A stretch of DNA of 64,000 nucleotides from positions 6,498,001-6,562,000 of the forward strand of contig JAXDDX010000001.1 in the NCBI GenBank assembly GCA_034670405.1, given 5' to 3'. Within the stretch, counting starts at the first letter, position 1. Every line of letters starts with the position of its first letter. Positions 53,110-64,000 of this stretch are shown here, piece by piece. Made by a program: the position numbers and the translations under genes. Below the pieces are notes generated by a model. That model ran no database searches and was not told where the DNA came from. It was given only the letters and a program-made list of their open reading frames with translations. This DNA is from Hoplostethus atlanticus. Taxonomy: Eukaryota; Chordata; Actinopteri; Trachichthyiformes; Trachichthyidae.

Positions 53110-53575
53110 GCTGGGCAGATTACATGTGAGGGGATTACAGTTAATTGATTACTAAAACGGTAATCCATTACTGTTAATGTAAGAAGATACTTTTGAGAAA
53201 CTTGTTTGATTACTCAAATGTTTGAAGGGATAAAAAGCATTCAGATTTTAATCTCACGACATTAACAATAACATTATTTTGCACCACTAAATATAATGAT
53301 TGTTACTGGGTGTAGTTAGATGTGTAGTGAATATATCAACGCTAATTTGCAAATTGAACCAAATTAATCGTCTAGCTGCATATCGTAGGGATTTTGGAAG
53401 AAAGGTAATCCAGAAATAACAGAAAGTAATCAGATTACAATGCTAGATTTGAGTATTTCATTAGGTTATATTAATAGAATTAGATTAGATTAGATTAAAT
53501 TAGATTTAAAAAAAAATCAGCAGATAGTCAGATTGCAACAGATTACATTTTGAAAGTGACCTTGCTGATCCCAAG
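53110..53575. repeat. Degenerate repeat with gattac/gtaatc arms
   Basis: Begins gctgggcagattacatgtga, continues with alternating gattactaaaacggtaatcc, and finishes cagattacattttgaaagtg followed by accttgctgatccc. Common fish repeats with repeated gtaatc/gattac blocks and an 'aaagtaaccttcccaaccct'-like end have this organisation. This copy is diverged and interrupted by unrelated AT-rich sequence and a (ATTAG)n stretch at 53479-53507. Confidence 0.4.
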
Positions 53576-55543
53576 TCACAGCTCACGTGTATATTATGGT
53601 GCAAACATTACAGAAACTCTTTCTGTGTCCTGAAATCACGTGACCTGTGATTCACATCATCTCTGTTTGTTTAGGCGAGGCCCAGCATATCAGTGGGGAG
53701 CGCTGGGCCATGAGCCGCACAGCACCACTCTAATGAGCAGAGCTGGACTCACTGAGACAAAGAGAGCCTGGGTTCTCTTTAGCATCTCAGCCTATTATCT
53801 GGCTCTTGTCCAACACAGAAATGAATTCCTGTTCCTTTTTGTAGCTGTAGTTCACAAGTGTATTACTCTGTCCACATAGGCTACAAAATACACACTTTAA
53901 TTAATACCATTCAAATAAATATGACATGATCTGTGTAAAAGCACATAGGTAAATTAATTGTAGCTCAGACCAAGGCACATCTCTCTATAACTGACCTGTT
54001 GATGACATTCTTGATAACTCAGAGGATTGGGATTCATGTTGCAATCCATTAGACCAAAAATAAAATGAGCAATAACAACAAATAGGTCAACAATAAAAAC
54101 ACCTCAGTCTCACAAAAAATACTTGCAAGGATTGTTAAGTCATGCTCATTTAAAACAAACTATTGCTAATCAATATGGTGCCTTATCTCCTGGTTTGTAA
54201 TTAAGGGATGGGCTCATAAATTCGCAGGTTAGCATCAATGCAGGTTTCATGAAGGGGTCATAAAGTATTAATTCATCTTTTAAAGGTATTTCTTTATTTA
54301 AGTGTGACCATTTTGGAATTTTGGAAACTGTTTTGGAAACAGTGTGGGTTGCTAAACAACAGTCATCAGTCTAAAATTCACTAAGACTGAAATAGACAGC
54401 CAGTAAAGAAAATTACACAGAGACAACAGCCAAAGCTATCGTTTTCCCCAAGGTTTTCTAAAGCCTGAATTGTTTGCAGTAATGTTTGTCTTCAACAACA
54501 AAACAAGTCTCTTCTCTTTTTCCTTGGTGTTTTTTTCCCCCCCAGCCAGACCCCATAGTGAGCAGCAGGCACCTTTTATTGATCAACGCAAAGTCCCAAA
54601 TAAATGAGCGCAGAATGAGAGCTATGCTCCAGGGACTTCAGGGGAGCTGGAGCTCCATAGGTTCCCATCAATTTTAATCACTCCGCTAATGAAGAGGCTC
54701 CTCTCTGTTGGGTGTCCATAACTCACTGTGCCAGAGTTACCTCCACTACCTCAATCAAATCATCTCTACGCAGCCCCCTTCTCCTCACAACTCTAATGAC
54801 CTTTTCAAAATATACAATGCATGCATTAACAGAGTTGAAAAATTGTTAGATATTGTTAGATGTGAATAGAAAAAGAGTTTGGCAAAAAGAAGAACGTGGG
54901 CAGGATAGAGCAGGTTAATCAAGTTCACCTCTACTTCTGGGCCAAGACACACAATGCATTTCTCCATCAGAAAATGACTATTGTGATTATGTCATTAACA
55001 AGAGCTAATTAAGCAGGCCGGTGTTGCAATGCACAATTAGTTATTAGTTGTTAGAAAAAAATCATTATTTGATTAGAAAAAAACATTTTGAGTGGGTCCT
55101 TTTTGCTGAAGGCTGAAATTATTAGCCTATAATGCAATCAGACATACAATGAACATAATGAAACAAGGGTTCATAGATGAATTATTGGATCTAATCACAG
55201 ATACTGTACTCCATGTGATTTGAGTGGCCATTATTTTTGCTTTGTGAAAATCTGAGGGCCAAGACAATATTTCACTTGAGCAAAGTTGTGTGATGCCAGA
55301 CTGAAATATAATACGCTGTTCAACTACATGCAGTTGCAAATTCCATTTATCTCCAATGTGTCAACAAATAAAACTTCCTCAAGTCCACAAATATAACTTG
55401 AGAAATCTGGGCCTTCCTAGGGAGAAGCTCTGCATGCCATGATGGTGTGTAATCTCTTTCTCTCATCCTTTTTTACCCTCCAAGTATTTTAGAAGTTATT
55501 GAAACTCCAGAACTCTGTGAACTAGTGTGAACTAGTGTTTCAT

Positions 55544-55605
<62 letters not shown>

Positions 55606-57017
55606 ATATTTTACTTCTAGTGACGTCCAGAATCTTTCTCCAGCATCTGCTCCACTCACTGTAGGTAAGGGGAAAAATCCATCACCTTCCCCCTGGGTTT
55701 GCATAAGCCTCTCAAAGAGGGGAGTCGCTGCTATTGGGCTATTTGTTGCCACGTTCTGGGATTTGCCCTGTCTTTTCAAATTTGATATCTGAACACTCCA
55801 GTGTGGGCATCTTGGCTAAGGCTCAGGTTCGACCCAGGGTGATGAGAGGTGTTCACTTCAAACTTCTCTCTTTCCTTGTAGCTGTAATATGAGATTTTTA
55901 CATTGCACGAGTCACAGGACGTATTGGTTATTTTTCATTAATCAAAATGTGCACTGTGTGACTTTAACATAATAAGTTATAATATGCCATTTCACCCAAT
56001 TCCCCTCTGATCATATGTACTCCATTGTGTGAGCACATTTAAAAAATAAAAAGAACACACACTCGACGAGAGTACTCTGGGGGTGATCTCTCGACTGGAA
56101 CACATTAAGTTCACTGTGATTAACAGCTTGCTCTGAGACCCTATGGTGAACATTGATGTTTGATCTTTCATTTGTGATGTAGCACATGGGGCACTCTTTG
56201 TGTGTTGTTGTTGTAGCCTGTGGGCACACTGTGCTGTGTGCGGAGGCAGGGGCAGTGGGCCAAGTGGACAGAGACATTGCTCTCATCACTGCAGCTGGCC
56301 TGACCTGCTCATACATCCACATTAGGAGTGGATGTGACCAGCCCCAGTGTTGCTCCTTAGACGTCGGCCAGGGGATGCTCATGACACGTTCCGATATTAG
56401 AGACAGTAGACATTAGAATAGCTGAAATGACCACATGAAAGAATAGTTTTACAGTTTATTTTTTAGATCTAATATCTAAGAATAGATTTGCAATTTGTTA
56501 ATTTTATGTAGTTCTCACAGCCGCCAATATGTTATGACAAATACCTGTATGAGAGAAGGATGAAATATTTTCCTCTGCTTGTGAGGCAAACACACTAAAA
56601 TAAAGAGGATAATGACTATAAACTGATGAATGAGTTTTTGTGGCAGACATCTCCCTATTAATATGTGTTCCTTATTATCGATCAAACTAAACAACCTGAT
56701 GGAGCTGACTGAAAGTCACCTTGATATAATTCTGGCTATCAATCATTTGGACTGCACTCTTAGTCATGGTTGGCAGTGCCATTAGCATCACCATGGTATT
56801 GTTTGGGGAAGAAGACAGTGCTGTTCCGCCATGATTAACACAATGAAGAATCATATCCTCCTGTCCCACTGCATCATCCATTGTTTCCTATTTAGCTCAC
56901 TAATCTCCTGTGGATGTTTGATCTCTGTATTATGACTATCCTAAAATGTCTAAAATGTCACTTGCACTCATGCTTTCTACTAAATTTGTATTCAGCGCTG
57001 AATTCAGCAATGGAAGC
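53576..57017. other. Upstream sequence, nothing specific
   Basis: Two CACGTG sites, 53584 and 53637, lie 53 bases apart, the second within tcacgtga. The rest is unique DNA plus the CA tract at 55545. Confidence 0.45.
55545..55603. repeat. (CA)n microsatellite, about 59 bp
   Basis: Uninterrupted CA tract. Open frames reading HTHTHT and VCVCVC come from it. Confidence 0.98.
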
Positions 57018-57037
57018 GTGTGTGTGTGTGTGTGTGT
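57018..57037. repeat. (GT)n microsatellite
   Basis: About ten GT units. Confidence 0.93.
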
Positions 57038-57479
57038 CTGTGAACGAGATACACAGGCCTCTGTATTTGTATTTTTAAGCCTAGGATTCTCAAGCAGTCT
57101 GCCATGGATAATCAATCAAGACTGAGGTGTCAGCCAGCAGATTGCTTAAGGTTTTAAAACTTTTTTCCTTTGTTTCTGTGTGTTTCCATTGTTCAAACAG
57201 CAATAACTTTAAAGGGTCATTCTGTCTGAAACGACCACTACCAATCTTCTGTCATGAATTTGTACCTCATCTAAAATATTACAGTATCAGAGCAGCGATA
57301 AATCATCTGCTTTACATGTATGTACTCTTCAGTGCATCACTATTTACAGTGCACCAGTCCCCTGTACATGTATGCTAAGACTGCAGGCCATATATTCTGC
57401 TCGTGGTCATTACCTTTATCATACACCATTACCCAAGCGTTAGCTGTTTTCCTGCCAGTGTTCACAACAGAAGCATGAA

Positions 57480-58560
57480 GGAACAACTCACCCAACACCT
57501 GGTCTGGGATCAGGGGGCAGAACACATTTGCCCTCTGGTCTCACATGAGCTGCATTTGGAGGCGAACCATGGTCTTCCTAAAGGTTCTGTGTGGTTGGGA
57601 GACATATGGCTTAGCCTGGTGTTATGTAACCCTCAGCCCTCACCATCTGCCTGGAGGCCCAGGTGTGCAGAGCCTGCCAGCCTCCAACTGAATCCAACAC
57701 CACTGGAGCTCTGTCATTCATGGCTTTTTAATCTCGCCACCATCCCTTGTTCCACTTACCAAACACGCACGTGTACAAATAAGCTGTATTAATACCGGAG
57801 CCCTACCCACTTTGGCCCAACACAGGCAGGAAGCAGGCGGAGAAGCTTCTACAGTAGATGTGTGAGGGAAAGTGTAGGGGATAGTGGTGCCCGGCAGTTG
57901 TTGACAGGAGGGCCCAGTGCACAGAGCTGGCTGGGAGTTATTGGAAAATAAATCATAAATCATCTCACCTCAGTGACAGGGAAAGGCCCTCACAGAGCAC
58001 ATCTCCTGTGTGGCCAGGCTGACTTCCTCTGATCGCCTGCTCCTGTAACGCTCATGCTAATATTGCTCTAATGAGTATGCATACACCACACCAAGGCTAG
58101 ATCATTAAGAAGGACTGAGACGGGGATGAGGAAGGAAAACTTGAGTCCCGATAGCAGGAATAATTTTGACCTCGCTATATGAGCACGGCAACGAGTTCAT
58201 TCCGGGAACCCTCTCCGTTCCCATGAGGCACCTTGACTTGTTTCTACCCAGAGGCGATTTAGCCAGCAACTCATCCCTTCAGAATATTGGAAATAAAATC
58301 AACGGTGGGACTTGAAACATACTGGGTGGCTTTAGATCCAAAGCACTGACAGGCGTGTAGTCAATATAGAGTGCAAATGCGGAAAAACCAACAAACACAT
58401 TTGCCTTTACAAAAACAGTGCAGCCAGTCAGGTGATCGAGGCTTTAGTAAATGTTGAGTGGAGGGGTGTTCCAGCAGCGTGGTCTGCAGATTTATCTGTA
58501 GAGAGAGGAGTACAAAGATGAGCCCCCATGAGGATTCAGGAAGAGATGGTTTGTGTTTGA
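57480..58560. promoter_or_regulatory. Candidate conserved upstream non-coding block
   Basis: About 1 kb of unique, moderately GC-rich sequence, including cgctcatgctaatattgctc and taatgagtatgcatacacca near 58050. A 129-codon plus-strand frame overlaps its left half (57403-57792), but its translation resembles no family I know. A regulatory reading is preferred, at low confidence. Confidence 0.22.
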
Positions 58561-59928
58561 TCACCCATCAGGTGTCAGGGATGTTTCGGCTGTTAAAAAC
58601 ACAGGAGAGGCTGCCGCTCTTGTTTGTGCCAAGCACATTTCTTCAAAGAGCCTCGGAGGCTCTGTAGCGCCTCATTTAAATGGGAAAGTTTCTTTCAGTT
58701 GGTTGCTAGCGCTGGTGGATCTCCTGTTGACACAGGACATTTTCCCTGTGAAAACACATCACTGTTGTTTTTCTCCCTCTTGGTGAAAAAGTGATTAATG
58801 ACCAGATCTGAGATTCTATGAAAGCAACTGTGCTGCTCCGCAAATCCACCCTAATTACTACACATTGTTACAAGGGTGGGTGAGGCAGAATATCACATGA
58901 ATGCTGAGACCAGACCATATTTTTGTATTTGAAATATCTATTTAAAAATCCCTTTAACAATGCTGAATCATTCCTACCTAGATAATGATTTAATTTTGCT
59001 GTTTAGTGATGTTTTTTCTTTTCTTCTGTTGAATCTCCGTGACATCCCAATATAAGCTCGCTCTCGGTACATACTCTCTCTCTATCAATTTTAATTGCCA
59101 CAGTTCTTTATCTCTCCCCTCCAATATAAACAGAAAGTTGAAAGTAAAAGTAACAAACAAAAAATGGGGGAAATGAAATGTATTCCCGCATACTATGATA
59201 TGGTAAATGTTAGCGCCTGCTGCATCGCACTCCATATCACTTCGCCCCATATGAAAAATAGTTTGCTATTTTGGAACCCCCTGGCAGCCATAGTGGATCA
59301 CCACAGACCCAGAGCTCATTTATCTTTTGTCAGAGATGAAGCCAAACTAACGCCATCTCCTGAAGCTGCTAAAGAATGAGGAGGGACGTAGGGAGGGTAA
59401 AAATAAACCTGGAGCCCAGGTAGCTACACAAAGAAGTCACTCTACAAGTAATAGGTGGCTTTTGAAAGTGGAACTCTGTTTGGAAGTGTCTCTCTGCTCG
59501 GAAATTATGCTATTTAGTCTCTAAGTACATTAAATCTGATACCTTTGCTGGCTTCCATGAACAAGAGGGAGATTTCACGAGATTGGTTGGACGTAATCAC
59601 AATATTATCTGAGAAATGATTTGGCCAGCTTGGCAGGTCCCATTCAAAAGCTCTCGCAAGTACAGTCAACGCCCAAAATAAAAGACGTATCAATATGTGT
59701 CGTAATAAAGAGCTGCCAGACCAGACTGAGACAACCATAGCATGAAGTTCAACATCATTTTCAAGAGCATTTAACAATGCATCACTCCTCATGCCCTGCA
59801 CATTTTTCTGTAAACATTGTGCATGTTGAAAACAATCCTACTTTTGCACAGGTAAGGCACATTTTTTATCTGATTATATTTTATCAGTATTTAAACAGCC
59901 ACTGTTTATGGTGGGTGTTTCGGGTGAG

Positions 59929-59984
59929 TTGGTTAGTTAGTAATGAGTTAGTGAGTGAGTGAGTGAGTGAGTTAGTTAGTTAGC
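59929..59984. repeat. (GAGT)n/(TAGT)n microsatellite
   Basis: Five GAGT units flanked on both sides by TTAG/TAGT units. Confidence 0.9.
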
Positions 59985-60939
59985 TAATCAGTAGTCATTG
60001 AGAAACAGCTAGGTATTCTCTAAGCTAGTTTCATTTTGGTCTGAAACTCTGCACCTTGCACCTTTTTTTCTACCAGATCACTCCATCTTAACATGGCTAC
60101 AATCAGAGCAATTACACTAAGTTACACTGCAAATATTTAAGGCCTGTAAATGTATACAAAGAAATGCATAAAAACACAAAACACAAAGTAACATAAATAA
60201 GGTGTAAAAACAGGGAACAATGCAATAAATTGCATTGCACTGCATTGGGGTTTGGAACCAGGGAACAACATTTGTGTCGATCTCTTATTTCTGCTTCTTA
60301 TCCCACACCCTCTTAATAGCCTTCTTAAAGGGCCAGCACACTGACAAGCAATTAGAAGAAATCATTGGCTGTGTTTACATGCATGGATAATAACCTGGCT
60401 GTTGTTTGAGGTCTTATTTGGCTTAAGCTGTTTACATGAACCATTAATATCCTGCCCTTGAGTATCCCTGTTGCCATGAGTAAAGCCATTCAAAGTTAAA
60501 TCTCAAGCTGAGATATCAGATAAAACGGTCCACTAGCAAAAACATATGAAAAGGTGCAACTGCCAGATATCCCCTCCCTCACTGAATGGGGTTACTTCTT
60601 ACACTACTAATCTAATAAAAAACAATAATCAAAGGAGTAAGATGTTTACGTGCTACAGTGACTCGTTTAGACAGGCATCTTAACCGTGTTCCTCATAATC
60701 AGAGCATGAGCTTAACCCTGCAACTGAGTTCAGATGTTTACGTGCATCGACCCGAGACCGGGTCATATTAGAATAACCAGGTTAAGAACGGAATTCACTG
60801 TGCGTCAACATACTCAGTCGGACACACTCAAAGGCACGCTCAGTCTCCCATAACCCCTTTTATCAGTGATCATCCCTTCCAGACCTCCCCTGCTTAGAGG
60901 GCATCAGACTTAAGTCTTTCTTTTTGTCTTTCGGTCCAG

Positions 60940-60940
<1 letters not shown>

Positions 60941-60991
<51 letters not shown>
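60941..60991. repeat. (CA)n microsatellite, about 50 bp
   Basis: Uninterrupted CA tract. Confidence 0.98.
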
Positions 60992-60992
<1 letters not shown>

Positions 60993-62604
60993 GCTCTAAT
61001 GTTATATTGTTAAGTCTCTGTTTGACTTGACATCAACATTAAAATCATATAGTAACCCTAAGCCATTTCCCTATGAATAAAGCCCTGAGATCTACGTCTT
61101 TCCAAACAGCTACTCTTACTGCAGGTTATGAACAATAATGTAATAGCTTTCCTATGATAACTGCTATCTGTAAATGGCAATGGGCTTGGAGAATAGAATA
61201 CTTACAGAAAAAGAAGTCAATGCAGGACAGTATAAATCATTCTCCTCCCTCTGCATCCCACCCATCCACAAGCCATATGATTAGCCTTGCATCTTTGCAG
61301 CTCTCTACATGATTGAACAACCCTGTGGTGCAATAAACTGGAGCTGTATAGTAACATATCTCCCTGACAAGGCAATGATAGGTCAGTCTACGTCTACTCA
61401 GAATGAGTCATCTGCGGGTCCTGGTGCCGGGCCATATTGTGGACAGTGTGACAGTACAGGTATATCTCTCAGCGTGACTCTGTAAGGCTGGAGCTGATAG
61501 CGTAGTGGACTGGTTTGATACACTGCATGGCTACTGCTACAGATGGCCGACCCTGATGTGTCTGACTCTCTGGCTGTCTCCACCCCTGTCTCTATCTCTG
61601 TACCTCAGAGAAGCTTCACTCTGGAGGCAGGCAGACCTGGTGGAGGGGAGGGGGGAAACACACCCAGAACCAACACACAGCCAGTGGGCTTGTCATTGGG
61701 GGAACACACCATGACTAAAAAAGGCCCTGCTGTGATTGCCTCTCCATGCCTGATGTGGTCTGATGATGGCTCATCCCTGGCCCGGAGATGAGAACCTGAT
61801 GAACTGTCAGGAGCCAAACAGCTTCAAATGAGAAATTGACAGACAAGAGCTGCATATAGGGAACATAATAGACACATTGGGCTGCCTGGACATCTCCCTG
61901 CAGGTGGTAATGTGATGTCTTGTCTGCGTCTCCCATGTACATACAATACAATGCTATACACAAGCAATAATATAGCCAGAGAGCATCTGGTATCCATTTT
62001 ACTTGAACACAACAAGTGGTCATATTTCCATTGCAATATCTTGTTAATTATAAAACTGCTGAAATGGACTGTATGCATTGTTTCATGTTGCACAGCCATC
62101 ATCAAAGAAGTGAATTATGCTTTCTCGTGGTAAAAAATATTTCATCACATTTGCAGTGCTCGGGATCTCTTTGACTTTGATCTCAATGTGTCTTTTTAAT
62201 CAAGTTCCAGAAAAGACATCTTCATTGGTGCGGGCCCCGGCCAGACAGCACTGGGAGACATATGCTAAGTTTATCTTCAGCAAATAGATCAGCAGTGCTT
62301 TAATATGTTTCCTCTGTAATGGTCTCCTTTCCCATTGCACTGGACCCATTTGGCATTATTTGCTGCTGGGCATGACTTCTTAATAGAATGTGAATTCCAA
62401 TTTGACTCTCCCGCTTAGCAGCCTTAATTTGAAGGCAGCCTGTCCGCAGCCTTGGAAAGTCGATGGCAGTAATTTGAGCAAGACCCCCTAGCATTACCAC
62501 TGCTGCATTAAGCATAATTCCTGGTTAAGATGTTTTGCAAGAAAAGGCTGCAAAGAAGAAATTTATTTTTTCATTGTTTGCGCATCTATTCAGTAATATC
62601 TTTT

Positions 62605-62850
62605 TTTGTTTTGTGATACTCTATTGATCTCCCGAAGGATGGGAAGTTCATCTGTCCACATGCTCCCCTCCACAGGGGGGGCCAAGGTACAGGGTCAACT
62701 ACAGAACGGCACCCCTGGAACTGGTAGGGATTCAGTGTCTTGCCCAAGGACACTTCAACAGGATGGATGCTTGCAGTTCATGGGGGCTTTACCTTATAGG
62801 ACAGTCTCCCTTAATCGCAATGCCACCCTGCTGCCCAAGAGCCATCATTC
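62605..62850 (+). repeat. Common teleost interspersed repeat ('cagtgtcttgcccaaggaca' element)
   Basis: Recognised by ctattgatctcccgaagga near the start, ccacaggggggg in the middle, gggattcagtgtcttgccca then aggacacttcaacaggatgg, and ccaccctgctgccc at the end. The order is that of a high-copy fish repeat. A plus-strand open frame over it is incidental. Element class is not assigned. Confidence 0.7.
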
Positions 62851-64000
62851 CATTTTATTTGCTTGAAATCTAGAGAATTATCTTATATCTGAATTATAGC
62901 AAATGACAATGCACAGCTCCTAAAGAATGTCTAACTTACTGGTAATATGGCATGCCAATGTAATTCAGTCAGCGTGATTCCTTGAGCATAAAGAAATCCA
63001 GTAAGACAGTACACTTAAGCTGTAAGGACATCAATAATAAAACATTCGCTTTCAGGCAACAGATACACAGAGGATCCTAATTGAGTTTATAATTACCAGA
63101 ACATGTAGGGAGGCAAAGTGGCTCATCAGACCACTAACAAACATGTGACCAGTGGGTTGGTGAGAAGCCTGTTGAGCTCTGGAAATGATAGCGTACCCAT
63201 GAGGGGTGGGGGGCAAAATAAAGTTCATACTCAAGCAGGATCTAACAATTACTTGGACAATCATAAAAATAGAAAGGAGTGGGAGGAGTACTGCCTCACC
63301 TCCAGGCAAAGTACAACTAGATAGATAAATAGAAACCAAATATTAAGCATCATATGCAATCTAGGTTGTTTTAATAACCATTACTGTCAATCCTATTATG
63401 ACAAATCTTCATACATTAACCATTAAAACACAGATTAATTTGTTCATACTGTATGATGTGAATGCACGATCAATTGTAATTCCGATAGAAGGAGCGATTC
63501 AGTGTGTGCAATGTGGATGGATAAAGTGGGAGGGAGGAGAGAGATGAAGAGATGAAGAGATGAAGAGATGGATAGAGAGCTGGAGATGGCTGCCCAGTCT
63601 GCTGGCACTCAGACCCAGCTGGGTTATGGGGAGGCAGTGGCTGCCTAATGAGCCTCTCTTACCCCAGAGAGCTCACCCCTCGTCTTCCCCCAGAGTCCCC
63701 AATATAAGGATGAAGGACTGCACACACTCCATCACTATCACATGTCTTGCTTTTCAAACATGCAGCAGGGGAGCTGATGAAAACACAATCTCTCTCTCTG
63801 TAAAATGGTCATGTTTATTCAGCACCACCGATCACTCACAAATCAACAGCGCACTCATGTCGTCTTAAACAAGGAGAAATACTGATACTGGTAAATACAA
63901 CTATTACTTACGCCTTCACTATATTCAGGGATCTATTTCATAATAAAAGCACCATAATGTCATTCCTAATGACCACCACCACTGCTATGCCAAAGGTGGA
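62851..64000. other. Upstream sequence to the window edge
   Basis: GA-rich 8-bp repeat at 63543. Nothing else recognised. Confidence 0.45.
63543..63574. repeat. 8-bp tandem repeat (GATGAAGA)n
   Basis: Three exact units and one diverged unit, inside a GA-rich segment. Confidence 0.93.

Larger units (their letters stand above)
58561..62604. other. Upstream sequence, nothing specific
   Basis: Simple repeats at 59929 and 60941. Remaining sequence is unique; short open frames carry no known protein motif. Confidence 0.45.
45016..64000. other. Intergenic region upstream of rora
   Basis: About 19 kb on the 5' side of rora. No exon, RNA gene or conserved protein motif was recognised on either strand. 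In mammals RORA is flanked on its 5' side by a long gene-poor interval, so an empty region is unsurprising. Repeats and candidate elements inside it are listed separately. Confidence 0.6.

Noticed and set aside
55813-55835. tRNA-like A and B boxes (tggctaaggc, ggttcgaccca)
   Set aside because: The boxes are adjacent, not separated by the 30-40 bases needed in a tRNA gene or tRNA-derived SINE, and no cloverleaf can be drawn.
30836-57773. Enrichment of CACGTG E-boxes across the locus
   Set aside because: The number seen is no higher than chance expectation for 64 kb, so no enrichment claim is made.
57403-57792. 129-codon plus-strand open frame
   Set aside because: No known motif, no signal of exon boundaries; region listed instead as a possible regulatory block.

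Overview
This is a stretch of vertebrate nuclear DNA, almost certainly from a ray-finned (teleost) fish. The evidence is many long (CA)n/(GT)n tracts, almost no long open reading frames, and several interspersed-repeat tails typical of teleosts: the element with the core 'gtaagtcgctttggataa', the 'gggctatacaaataaa' LINE/SINE tail, a 'gattctgattctgattg' tail, and the 'cagtgtcttgcccaaggaca' element. There are no operons, CRISPR arrays or prokaryotic signals.

I can support one protein-coding gene. On the minus strand at 44675-44522 lies the first coding exon of rora (retinoic-acid-receptor-related orphan receptor alpha, NR1F1; roraa or rorab cannot be decided here). It encodes 51 residues of the RORalpha1-type N-terminus and ends in a clean GTAAGC donor with a phase-1 intron, exactly where the known RORalpha1 exon 1 ends. 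An in-frame stop lies 8 codons upstream of the ATG. The DNA-binding and ligand-binding exons are not in the window and should lie beyond its left edge.

Layout: 1-44521 is the 5' part of the very large intron 1 of rora. 44522-44675 is the exon. 44676 to about 45015 is 5'UTR/promoter. 45016-64000 is upstream intergenic sequence, about 19 kb with no recognisable gene. The intron carries a decayed LINE reverse-transcriptase copy (34512-35690), a truncated LINE/SINE 3' end (13500-13935), a Tc1/mariner-like end (16990-17282), two other short repeat tails, many microsatellites, and several non-repetitive ATTA-rich stretches that could be conserved regulatory elements. The upstream region carries a candidate small inverted-repeat element (45955-46156), a degenerate repeat (53110-53575), another common teleost repeat (62605-62850) and more microsatellites.

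I found no convincing new biological system. The most useful observations are the identification of rora exon 1 itself; the apparent change in this fish of the histone-H3-like methyl-degron motif known in the mammalian RORalpha N-terminus; the candidate MITE; and ORF-poor intron blocks that merit cross-species conservation analysis.
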